From Lactobacillus gasseri ATCC 33323 = JCM 1131 (GTDB taxonomy: Bacteria; Bacillota; Bacilli; Lactobacillales; Lactobacillaceae): 64,000 bases of DNA. Made by a program: the position numbers and the translations under genes. The stretch is from the NCBI RefSeq assembly GCF_000014425.1, contig NC_008530.1:1426001-1490000 (forward strand). Reading direction: 5' to 3'. Numbering within the stretch: position 1 is the stretch's first letter; each line of letters begins with the position of its first letter. The notes under the pieces were generated by a model. That model saw nothing but the letters and a program-made list of their open reading frames with translations, did no database searches and had not been told where the DNA came from. Positions 54,338 through 62,354 of the stretch are shown here, piece by piece.

Positions 54338-55999
54338 ATGTCAACCATTACTAAAATCCAAAGCTACCACCGTAATGTCAAGCAACTCCGTGTAGCAGCT
54401 TATTGTCGAGTTTCGACGGACAATATTGAACAGCTGGAGAGTCTTGAAAATCAGCGTGAACATTATCAAAAATACATTAGCAATCATCCTAACTGGCAAT
54501 TAGCTAAGATATATTACGATGAAGGAATCTCAGGTACCAAATTGACGAAGCGTGATGCCTTAAAAGAATTACTAGCCGACTGTCATAATCACCTAATCGA
54601 CCTCGTAGTTACCAAGTCGATCAGCCGCTTATCACGAAACACAACCGACTGTTTACGAATCGTTAGAGAGTTACAACAGCTGAACATCCCAATTATATTT
54701 GAAAAGGAACATATCAACACTGGAGCAATGGCCAGCGAATTATTTCTATCAATTCTCAGCAGCATTGCTCAGGATGAATCTCATTCAACCGCAGGAAATT
54801 TGCGCTGGGCGATTAGACAGCGTTTCGCTAGCGGCGAGTTTCGAGTATCTTCGGCTCCCTACGGATATTCAATTGAAGATGGCAACTTAGTTATTAATCA
54901 GGCTGAAGCCAGGATTGTGCGAGAAATCTTTCAACAATTCTCAAAAGGGATGTCAGCTAGTCGGATTGCTAAAGGATTGAACCATAAACACGTAGCAACA
55001 AAGCATGGTGGACAATGGCGAAGCAACACCGTGATTAACATTTTACGAAACAGTAATTACACCGGTGATATGCTCTGCCAGAAGACTTATAGTGATGATC
55101 AATATCACCGTCATTTTAACCAAGGTGAACTCACCCAATACTTAATTGAGGATCATCACCCTAGTTTAGTTAACCACGAAACTTTTAACAGAGTTCAAGT
55201 TCTGCTTAAAGAAGCGGTCCAAAAGTGCCATATTGAAACTGGCAGCCATAAGTACCAACACCACTACTTATTTTCTGGGAAAATCACTTGTGGCAATTGT
55301 GGCACTATTTTTAAGCGGCAAACACGTCCCAATAAAATTTGCTGGGCTTGTCAAAGACATCTAAGTTCCGCTAAGCAATGTACTGTTAAAGCAGTAACTG
55401 AAGTAAGCCTAGAAGCAGCTTTCTGCAACATGATGAATAAACTCATTTACAGTAGGAAATTCTTATTACAGCCATTGTTAGCAAATTTACAAGTTCAAGC
55501 TAACAGTGATACCAACGGTCAGCTAAGTTCATTGGTCAATCAGGTTAAGGCAAATGACCGCAAAGCAGAAACGCTAACCGAATTGATGCAATCAGGATTG
55601 CTGGATAAAGCCATCTATGTAAATCAAACGGCTCAGCTCGAACAGGATACCTACCAATGCCGCGAAAAGATTAAACAGTTTAATAGCAACAATACTGATT
55701 CGGCAAATAATTTTGAAAACGTGCGAACCCTGCTTCATTGGTGTCAACAAGGTCAAAAACTGTCAGGCTTTAATAAAGCCCCATTTCAGGACTTCGTTCA
55801 ACAAATTGTAGTGAACAGTCCAAAAGAGGCGGTTTTCAAACTGAAATGCGGGTTGAGATTAACTGAGAAGTTAACCAAAGCAGCTTGCCTTGATGAACAC
55901 TTTTACCGTGGGGTAATCCGCCAACGTTTCAGCGAACCAATTCGGCAAGCAGAATACTTGTACAGCATTATCGAAAGTGAAGGTGATTTAATTGGGTAA
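54338..55999 (+). CDS. Large serine recombinase (element integrase 1)
   Basis: This 553-residue protein has an N-terminal resolvase domain with nucleophile Ser in AAYCRVSTDN (about residue 26) and catalytic Arg in TKSISRLSRNT. A recombinase domain follows (about 170-280: APYGYSIEDGN, RSNTVINILRNSNYTGD), then a zinc ribbon (CGNCGTIFKRQTRPNKICW) and coiled coil. All catalytic parts are intact. It most likely catalysed insertion at rlmD, alone or with the second recombinase. AAAGGAGGG precedes the ATG. Confidence 0.93.
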   Translation: MSTITKIQSYHRNVKQLRVAAYCRVSTDNIEQLESLENQREHYQKYISNHPNWQLAKIYYDEGISGTKLTKRDALKELLADCHNHLIDLVVTKSISRLSRNTTDCLRIVRELQQLNIPIIFEKEHINTGAMASELFLSILSSIAQDESHSTAGNLRWAIRQRFASGEFRVSSAPYGYSIEDGNLVINQAEARIVREIFQQFSKGMSASRIAKGLNHKHVATKHGGQWRSNTVINILRNSNYTGDMLCQKTYSDDQYHRHFNQGELTQYLIEDHHPSLVNHETFNRVQVLLKEAVQKCHIETGSHKYQHHYLFSGKITCGNCGTIFKRQTRPNKICWACQRHLSSAKQCTVKAVTEVSLEAAFCNMMNKLIYSRKFLLQPLLANLQVQANSDTNGQLSSLVNQVKANDRKAETLTELMQSGLLDKAIYVNQTAQLEQDTYQCREKIKQFNSNNTDSANNFENVRTLLHWCQQGQKLSGFNKAPFQDFVQQIVVNSPKEAVFKLKCGLRLTEKLTKAACLDEHFYRGVIRQRFSEPIRQAEYLYSIIESEGDLIG

Positions 56000-57558
56000 A
56001 GTACGCATTATTCCCGCCCATCAGCAAAAAGGAAACAGTGTCCATCATCCACGTAGTCCACAATCTTTTGGAAAGCTTCGAGTGGCTGCATACTGCCGGG
56101 TTTCGACCGATTACGATGAGCAGGCCAGTTCAAGTAGATCATTACAAAGAACTAATTCAAAAGGAGCCACCCTGGGAATTTGCAGGTATTTATGCCGATG
56201 ATGGGATCTCCGGAACCAATACCAAAAAACGGGAACAATTCAATAAAATGATTGCAGCCTGTAAAGTCGGTAAGATTGACCTGATCGTTACCAAATCAAT
56301 TAGCCGATTTGCCCGGAATACCATCGACTGTTTGAAATATATCCGTGACTTAAAAGCTATCAATGTTGCAATCTTCTTTGAAAAAGAAAATATCAACACC
56401 ATGGATGCCAAAGGTGAAGTTTTGATTACCATCATGGCTTCCCTTGCTCAACAAGAAAGTGAGTCCTTATCGCAAAACGTCAAGATGGGGATTCAATATC
56501 GTTACCAACAAGGGAAAGTTTTCGTGAACCATAATCACTTTCTGGGTTATACCAAGGATGCTCAAGGTAACTTGGTGATTGAACCAGAAGAAGCAAAGGT
56601 CATTAAGCGCATCTTCTATAGCTACCTAAACGGAATGACGATGAAGCAAATAGCTGATTCTCTTAAAGCAGATGGTATTTTAACTGGTGGCAAAACAAAG
56701 AATTGGCGTTCTAGCAGCGTGGCCAAAATCCTGAAGAATGAAAAATATATGGGTGATGCTCTATTACAAAAGACTTACACTGTGGACTTTCTGAACAAAA
56801 AGCGCGTAAAGAACGAAGGAATCATGCCACAGTACTATGTGGAGAACGACCACCCAGCGATTATTCCTAAATCAGTGTTCATGCAAGTCCAGCAAATTAT
56901 CAAACAGCGACGTAACGGAATCACGACTAAGAACGGCAAGCACCGGCGAATTAACGGAAAATACTGCTTTTCTCAAAAAGTATTCTGCGGTAAATGCGGT
57001 GATATCTTGCAACGGAACATGTGGTATCGACCGGAAAAAGTGGCAGTCTGGCGATGTGCAAGCCGCGTAAGACGCAATAAGACTGGCCGGCGATGCATGA
57101 TTCGAAACGTCAAAGAACCATTGCTGAAGGAAGCCACCGTTGAAGCATTCAATCAGCTCATTGAAGGGCATGAGTTGGCCAGTAAACAAATTAAAGCTAA
57201 CATCATGAAGGTCATTAAGAACTCTAAAGGCCCAACACTTGATCAAATCGACCAACAGTTGGAAGAGGTGCAGATGAAATTGATTCAAGCTGCTAATCAG
57301 CACCAGGACTGTGATGCCCTCACACAACAAATCATGGACCTACGGAGGCAAAAAGAAAAAGTACAGAGTCGTGAAACTGATCAACAAGCCAAACTGCATA
57401 GTATTGATGAAATCAATGAATTGGTTAATCTGCACAAATATGGCTTAGTAGATTTTGATGAACAACTAGTCCGTCGTTTGGTAGAAAAAATCACCATCTT
57501 CCAACGTTACATGGAGTTCACGTTCAAAGATGGTGAAGTTATAAGAGTCAATATGTAA
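55992..57558 (+). pseudogene. Large serine recombinase 2, frameshifted in the catalytic domain
   Basis: The frame opening at TTG 55992 encodes the catalytic start (LRVAAYCRVSTDYDEQASS) and then derails. The rest (QVDHYKELIQ, TKSISRFARNT, zinc ribbon CGKCGDILQRN) continues in another phase from about 56131 to 57558. Compared with recombinase 1, which has 13 residues between the STD motif and the HY pair, exactly 11 nt are missing; loss between two TCA repeats would do this. The nucleophilic Ser is therefore separated from the rest of the protein, which is probably inactive. The start overlaps recombinase 1 by 8 nt. Confidence 0.88.
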
Positions 57559-57610
57559 AAAATTGAGATATTTGGCACTCAGCTATTTTGGTTGGGTGCT
57601 ATTTTTTTGT
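57558..57610. terminator. Terminator between recombinase 2 and the HEPN-like gene
   Basis: TTGGCACTCAGCTA and TTGGTTGGGTGCTAT sequences can pair (GCACTCAGC with GGTTGGGTGC) and are followed by TTTTTTTG on the plus strand. Confidence 0.5.
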
Positions 57611-58824
57611 TACTGCATTAGCTGTAACTCCACATACTTCCAAAGATCTTCTGTATCTTTTAGCTTCGTTAATTCATTGTCTACTCCTATTTTATATATA
57701 AGTTGGAATATAATCTTGCATAGTTCAAAGTACATGTCCTCAGCAACTTCCGCCCGTCCATTATGAACAATATTAGACCTTACATCATAACTTTGCTTCA
57801 TAAAGGCATTTAATTTTTTCTTATCTTCTATATTTGTACCTAAAAGAGTATAGATAGACATACTTATCTGACTAACAATAGAAATACTGTTGCTCTTTAT
57901 TTCAAGAATCGTTTCTAAAGCTATCATTGCCTGCAAAAAAGACATTGGTATATTACTTAAATCTGCTAAGCTCATCCAATCTATAGCTATACATATCTTT
58001 TCTTGCAATTTCGTCAATGTTTGTTCCTTTTGCACGTCTATTAAGAATTCAAAGTTGTGTACTGTACTTGATATGTCCTTTAGTCGAATTTCTGGTATAG
58101 GATCCTTTACTCTTGACCTACCAAATGTACCTTTACCATCCACAAATCCATAATATTTATCAATATCGTTATGAACTATCACTTCGTTAATAGGATATAT
58201 CTTAATCTGAAACTTATTATCATACATTAAGTTTACGAGGCCTATTATTCGATTAGCTTTCTTTTTTGCTACTTCATAGGTTCTATCATTCTGTGCACCC
58301 TGAACAGTAACAATCAATACTGCATTATCTTTACTTAATATATTTTCTAAATCTGTACTATGACTTAAATTAAGCTTATTTTTGATATATTTCGTACTAG
58401 CAAAATAATCTCTAGAATCAATTTGAATTGGCTGTTGCGGGATTTGAATTCCAGACGTTAAAAAGATATACGACCTTTGTGTTTGCATTTCTTGTCGCCA
58501 AGATTTTAACTTATCTCGAAATGCTCTTTTGTCAATATTCAAATGGCCTTTAAACAGTAAATCGCTAAGCCAGTTACTTACCATCTTTTTCACATCTGCA
58601 ATGCTATAACCAGGCAAATTACCTTCTTCTACTTTGCGTAAAATATCGTTGCATATATCATTGTACTGTTTCAAATTATTTTGGTTAAAATATAAGCTCT
58701 TTGAAGGACAAAATGGATTTTCCTCTATTCTGAAGTACATTACATTATTGCTTTGCTGATTTTGCTTCAATGCTCCAAGCAATTCATTAAAGTTTTCAAG
58801 AGTTTTATCTTTCTTTTTGCTCAC
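57610..58824 (-). CDS. HEPN-like protein, possible abortive-infection RNase
   Basis: This 404-residue AT-rich gene sits at the right end of the element, convergent with the recombinases. The C-terminal ~110 residues are helical and contain YDVRSNIVHNGRAE, fitting the R-x4-H active-site motif of HEPN/Apea-like RNases (Arg about 349, His about 354). The N-terminal 290 residues are unassigned (YSIADVKKMVSNWLSDLLFK, VLIVTVQGAQND). Position next to an attachment site and a HEPN motif suggest a cargo defence gene that cleaves RNA on infection. This is inference; non-toxic HEPN proteins also exist. Confidence 0.6.
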   Translation of the reverse strand: MSKKKDKTLENFNELLGALKQNQQSNNVMYFRIEENPFCPSKSLYFNQNNLKQYNDICNDILRKVEEGNLPGYSIADVKKMVSNWLSDLLFKGHLNIDKRAFRDKLKSWRQEMQTQRSYIFLTSGIQIPQQPIQIDSRDYFASTKYIKNKLNLSHSTDLENILSKDNAVLIVTVQGAQNDRTYEVAKKKANRIIGLVNLMYDNKFQIKIYPINEVIVHNDIDKYYGFVDGKGTFGRSRVKDPIPEIRLKDISSTVHNFEFLIDVQKEQTLTKLQEKICIAIDWMSLADLSNIPMSFLQAMIALETILEIKSNSISIVSQISMSIYTLLGTNIEDKKKLNAFMKQSYDVRSNIVHNGRAEVAEDMYFELCKIIFQLIYKIGVDNELTKLKDTEDLWKYVELQLMQ

Positions 58825-58874
58825 TTAATACACCACTCTTCATATCATGTCAATAGAATTTTTGCCTTGTTATA

Positions 58875-59110
58875 TTATACGTCGAGTACACAATTGTCCT
58901 GCAAATTTTCTATTTTTCGAGCAAAAAGGTCAAAATGCAATAGCATACTCGTCAACTCAACCCTCAGCACTAAATTGGCCGATTTTCGTACATGCCATAA
59001 ATACTACTATATCAGGCTTGGGTCCACCTTTCACTACCCTAATCGACACGACCTGCCAAACTGGACATTCGCCTACTCGACTATCGAAATAGGACATAGA
59101 ACACTCGACC
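58875..59110. repeat. ACTCGAC-type repeats near the right end
   Basis: Copies of ACTCGAC or its complement GTCGAGT occur at 58881-58887 (inverted), 59075-59081 and 59103-59109, with a near copy ACTCGTC at about 58947. This 390-nt gap between the HEPN-like gene and rlmD has no convincing gene. The motif may bind a recombinase or regulator. Confidence 0.4.
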
Positions 59111-59128
59111 CGCCAGCTTCAAATAGAA

Positions 59129-59172
59129 AAAGTGTACTAATTTCAATCGTCAAAACCATAATTAGTACACTT
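59129..59172 (-). terminator. Element-borne rlmD terminator
   Basis: On the minus strand AAAGTGTACTAATT and AATTAGTACACTTT pair perfectly (14 bp) and are followed by T-rich sequence. It replaces the original rlmD terminator displaced to 21325-21362. Confidence 0.85.
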
Positions 59173-59211
59173 TCAATCATCCACAAATACCGTCACACCA
59201 GCGTTTATAGC

Positions 59212-60564
59212 CTATTTTCCTGTACGTTCAAGGACCGTAACAGACTCCACATGGGGAGTTTGAGGGAACATATCGACAGGATCAATCTCATTAAAGTCAT
59301 AACCTTGCTCACGGAACAATTGCAGATCTCTAACCATTGTAGCTGGGTTACATGAAATATAAACAATCTTCTTAGGATGAGTTTCAACAGCCGCATCAAT
59401 AAATTCTGGCGTTAATCCCTTTCTTGGTGGATCAACGAAGATAACATCAGTCTTAAGCCCCTCTTTAGCCCAACGCGGCATTACTTCTTCTGCTTTACCA
59501 ACAACATATTCAGCGTTGTTAATACCATTTAATTTTGCATTTGCGTTAGCATCGTCAACAGCTGGCTTGATAACTTCCATCCCTCGCACTGCCTTCACAT
59601 GCTTAGCAACTGACAAACCAATTGTTCCAATTCCAGAATAGGCATCAATTACAACGTCATCGGGTTTAAGATCAGCTTTTTGAATTGCCAAGTCATACAA
59701 GCGCGGGGTTTGCAGCGAATTAATTTGGAAGAAACTTTGTGGTGAAATCTTAAAACTAACATCCCCAATTTTATCGGTAATTTGAGGCTCTCCCCAAAGC
59801 AAATAATCTTTTTTACCCAAAATTACGTTAGTCTTTTTAGGATTATGGTTCAAAACGACGCTAGTGACACCTTTGATCTCACTAATTTCCTTAGTTACCT
59901 TCTTTAACTGTGGAAACTCCTTGTGCAAGCAGACCAAAATTACCATAATCTCGCCGCTTGCCTTTGAGCGACGTACATCAAGATAACGCACTTCACCCTT
60001 ATTGTGAATCTCATCATAAGCTGGAACATGATTCTTTCTTAAAATATCACGAACTTTAATTAAAACTCGGTCAATCTCCGGATCAGTAGTAAAGAAATTA
60101 GTTAACGGCACTAAATCATGCGAATGCTTTCTAAAGAAACCTATATCAAGCTTGCCGTGAACCTCACGAACTGGCACTTGTGCCTTATTACGATAGCCGG
60201 TTTCTTCTGGACTAGGCAAAGTCTGACTAACTTTAATATTATCTAAATCGGCCTTGTGCAATAGGTTCACCACTTGATTGCGTTTAAACTCAAGTTGCTT
60301 ATCATACTTAATATGAGCAAGCGAAGCTAAGCCTGTTTGAACCCATTGACGACGTTCAACGTTAATTCTATCTGGACTTTCCTTCTTAATTTTCTCAATT
60401 TTAGCGAAGGCAAAATTCTTCTTTACCTTTAAAATTTTAGCTGAAACAACCTCACCTGGAAGAGCATTGTTCACAAAGACAGTCATGCCGTCTAAGTGAG
60501 CAACTCCCATTGCTTCATAAGATAGGTCGGTAATTTCTAAATCGACAATTTGATTCTTTTGCAT
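59212..60564 (-). CDS. rlmD: 23S rRNA (uracil-5-)-methyltransferase RlmD, 3' end supplied by the element
   Basis: This 450-residue protein has an N-terminal TRAM domain (about 1-60), the SAM motif DAYSGIGTIGLSVA (about residue 310), DPPRKG and the catalytic Cys in KIVYISCNPATMV (about residue 395). It methylates a conserved uridine in 23S rRNA. The final codons after PQTP (HVESVTVLERTGK) come from the integrated element, while the chromosomal original (HVEAVTVLEKK) is stranded at 21387-21422. The catalytic part is unaffected, so the enzyme should work. The Fe-S cysteine cluster of E. coli RlmD is not visible, as in many Firmicute homologues. Confidence 0.93.
   Translation of the reverse strand: MQKNQIVDLEITDLSYEAMGVAHLDGMTVFVNNALPGEVVSAKILKVKKNFAFAKIEKIKKESPDRINVERRQWVQTGLASLAHIKYDKQLEFKRNQVVNLLHKADLDNIKVSQTLPSPEETGYRNKAQVPVREVHGKLDIGFFRKHSHDLVPLTNFFTTDPEIDRVLIKVRDILRKNHVPAYDEIHNKGEVRYLDVRRSKASGEIMVILVCLHKEFPQLKKVTKEISEIKGVTSVVLNHNPKKTNVILGKKDYLLWGEPQITDKIGDVSFKISPQSFFQINSLQTPRLYDLAIQKADLKPDDVVIDAYSGIGTIGLSVAKHVKAVRGMEVIKPAVDDANANAKLNGINNAEYVVGKAEEVMPRWAKEGLKTDVIFVDPPRKGLTPEFIDAAVETHPKKIVYISCNPATMVRDLQLFREQGYDFNEIDPVDMFPQTPHVESVTVLERTGK
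59235..59270. repeat. Candidate attR
   Basis: Element side CGTAACAGACTCC, shared core ACATG (59249-59253), host side GGGAGTTTGAGGG. Together with the left end this predicts an attP reading ACAGACTCCACATGCCACGA. Confidence 0.6.
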
Positions 60565-60609
60565 AATTTCAATCCTTTTTAGATACTTGTTACTATTTAC
60601 TAAAAAATA

Positions 60610-61293
60610 TTATTGCTTTTTAAAAGAATAGGCACTAAAGATACTTAAAATAAATCCTAAAATCAAGCTACAAATGATTAAGCTCCAAGATCCAAAAGCA
60701 AAATCACCCTTAAGCCACATATTATTTAAAAGCATCCCCCAGTCAAACGGCCACCACATACTAAAAGCTGTGCGACTTAAGAACATGGCTAGAATTGAAC
60801 TTAAAAATCCAATCCCTAAGGCAAAATATAAGTTAGTAACTCGGCAAAGCCATGAATAAAATGGAACTAGCCAAACAGAAGTGAGCAAAATTCCAGCTAT
60901 AGAACCAGCCATTAACCCGATTTCTTCACTACTTGAAAAAATGAATCGTACACAAATTACTAAAGCCAAGAAAATCACGCTCATTAAAGCCGCTTGTAAA
61001 ATTCCATGAATAATGCGCCCAATTTCATAAGTGAAAAGATCTTGCGGTGAAGATAAAATTTCTTTGAATTTTGTAGCCTGTTTTTGATAATAAGTACTAA
61101 TACCTATTACTAAGGCAATTGACATATTCAACCAAAAATAACTCCACTGTCCTATCATCAATTGCACTGAATATTGATTATCCCAAAAGACAGCAGTCAT
61201 CATTAAAATAGCAATTAATGGCAAAAGCCAAACAAGCAAACGAATAATAGTATGCTTTGTTTTTAAAAATTCAACTTTTAAAATATTAGTCAT
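60610..61293 (-). CDS. ABC-2 type permease
   Basis: This 227-residue membrane protein has six hydrophobic segments (RLLVWLLPLIAILMMTAVFW, WLNMSIALVIGISTYYQ and so on), the size and pattern of lantibiotic-immunity or ABC-2 exporter permeases. It overlaps the ATPase gene by 8 nt and works with it. Substrate unknown; bacitracin- or lantibiotic-type peptides are possible. Confidence 0.8.
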   Translation of the reverse strand: MTNILKVEFLKTKHTIIRLLVWLLPLIAILMMTAVFWDNQYSVQLMIGQWSYFWLNMSIALVIGISTYYQKQATKFKEILSSPQDLFTYEIGRIIHGILQAALMSVIFLALVICVRFIFSSSEEIGLMAGSIAGILLTSVWLVPFYSWLCRVTNLYFALGIGFLSSILAMFLSRTAFSMWWPFDWGMLLNNMWLKGDFAFGSWSLIICSLILGFILSIFSAYSFKKQ

Positions 61294-61990
61294 GCTTTAT
61301 GCCTGCCTTTTCTAGAGTTGAAATAAATAAATCTTCCAAATCTGTCTTTTGGTCATAATCTTCTTCCAGCAAAAGCTCACCATTACCTAAGATAGCAATA
61401 CGATCAGCGACTTTTTGAATTTCAGAAAGCATGTGACTAGCAATAATAATTGTCTTTCCTTGCTTTTTCTCTAACATTAATAATTCACGCAATTCATGAA
61501 TTCCAAATGTATCAAGGCCATTTGTTGGTTCATCTAAAACCACTAAGTCTGGGTTTCCCATAAAAGCGAGCGCAATTCCTAGACGTTGGCGCATCCCTGT
61601 TGAAAATCCTTTAACCTTTTCTTGATTATGATCGCCAAAACCTAACGTGTTCAAAATTTGTTCTTGATCCTTATTTTCAACATGATGAAGTTTTAATTTC
61701 AATTTGATATTATCTTCAACAGTTAAATTATCAAATAAGCCCGGCTCTTCGATTAATGAACCAATAGTTTTTAAATCTTCTCGCTTCCAGTTTTCACCCT
61801 TAAAATTAATGTCGCCTTCAGTTGGCTTCTCAATTCCACTAATCATTTTCAAAAGAGTTGACTTACCAGCCCCATTCGGTCCCATGATGCAGTAAATTTT
61901 CCCTTCAGGAACATGAATATTAATCTGGCTCAAAACATGTTTATTTTTGAAGTTTTTTCCTAATTCTTTGGTGGTTAAAATATCAGTCAT
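61286..61990 (-). CDS. ABC transporter ATP-binding protein (BcrA/immunity type)
   Basis: This 234-residue ATPase has Walker A MGPNGAGKSTLLK (about residue 39), signature VKGFSTGMRQRLGIAL, Walker B LVVLDEPTNGLD and the H-loop IIASHML. The form matches BcrA/lantibiotic-protection ATPases. First gene of a two-gene operon; the region upstream is divergent from the T-box transporter gene. Confidence 0.87.
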   Translation of the reverse strand: MTDILTTKELGKNFKNKHVLSQINIHVPEGKIYCIMGPNGAGKSTLLKMISGIEKPTEGDINFKGENWKREDLKTIGSLIEEPGLFDNLTVEDNIKLKLKLHHVENKDQEQILNTLGFGDHNQEKVKGFSTGMRQRLGIALAFMGNPDLVVLDEPTNGLDTFGIHELRELLMLEKKQGKTIIIASHMLSEIQKVADRIAILGNGELLLEEDYDQKTDLEDLFISTLEKAGIKHD

Positions 61991-62091
61991 CTTAATCCCT
62001 CAATTTAAATTTATACTTTTTTCTGTACCTATCTATTTTACCGCTCAGAGTGCATAATTCGAAATTCTAATCATTTTTATTAATAAATTCA

Positions 62092-62120
62092 TTGACATCT
62101 TTTTTTAAGCTTGTTATCAT
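62092..62120 (+). promoter_or_regulatory. Promoter of the T-box transporter unit
   Basis: TTGACA (62092-62097) and TATCAT (62115-62120) are 17 nt apart, directly upstream of the T-box leader. Confidence 0.75.
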
Positions 62121-62124
62121 AATT

Positions 62125-62340
62125 GCAACAATTATCGTCACAGTAGTGCTTATGTTAAGCGTCAGAGAGCTGGTGGTAAAGTGCGAACCAGTCAGGCATA
62201 AGTTACGAATTACAGCGATCAATCTTTTATTCGGCCACAATCAGTGCCGTTATCACCTGATGAGAGTGCTGCAAATATGCAGTAAATAGGTGGTACCACG
62301 GTAATGCGTCCTGTTGATTAATTTCAACAGGATTTTTTTT
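62125..62340 (+). promoter_or_regulatory. T-box riboswitch, probably tyrosine-specific
   Basis: The leader has the stem I AGAGAG/GGTGG-type internal-loop sequences, the antiterminator T-box core GGTGGTACCACGG (62289-62301) with downstream GCGTCC, and a terminator CCTGTTGA/TCAACAGG plus T8 (62310-62340). Stem I holds ACGAATTACAGCG; TAC (62211-62213) is the best specifier, meaning tRNA-Tyr. Low Tyr charging would switch on the downstream transporter. The specifier is assigned by eye. Confidence 0.88.
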
Positions 62341-62354
62341 ATGGAGGATTTTTT

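Larger units (their letters stand above)
21418..59253. mobile_element. Serine-recombinase, tail-less phage-like element in the 3' end of rlmD with defence cargo
   Basis: Boundaries come from the shared ACATG at 21418-21422 and 59249-59253, on either side of which rlmD sequence is found. The element carries two large serine recombinases, a DNA replication module, head and packaging genes, lysis genes and a large defence operon, but no tail genes. Its phage-like part is visibly richer in G+C than the flanks. The crossover point is inferred from alignment of the two ends and may be off by a few bases. Confidence 0.8.

Noticed and set aside
62092-62289. Plus-strand open frame of 65 codons before the NhaC gene
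   Set aside because: It lies inside the T-box leader, whose conserved RNA motifs explain the sequence.
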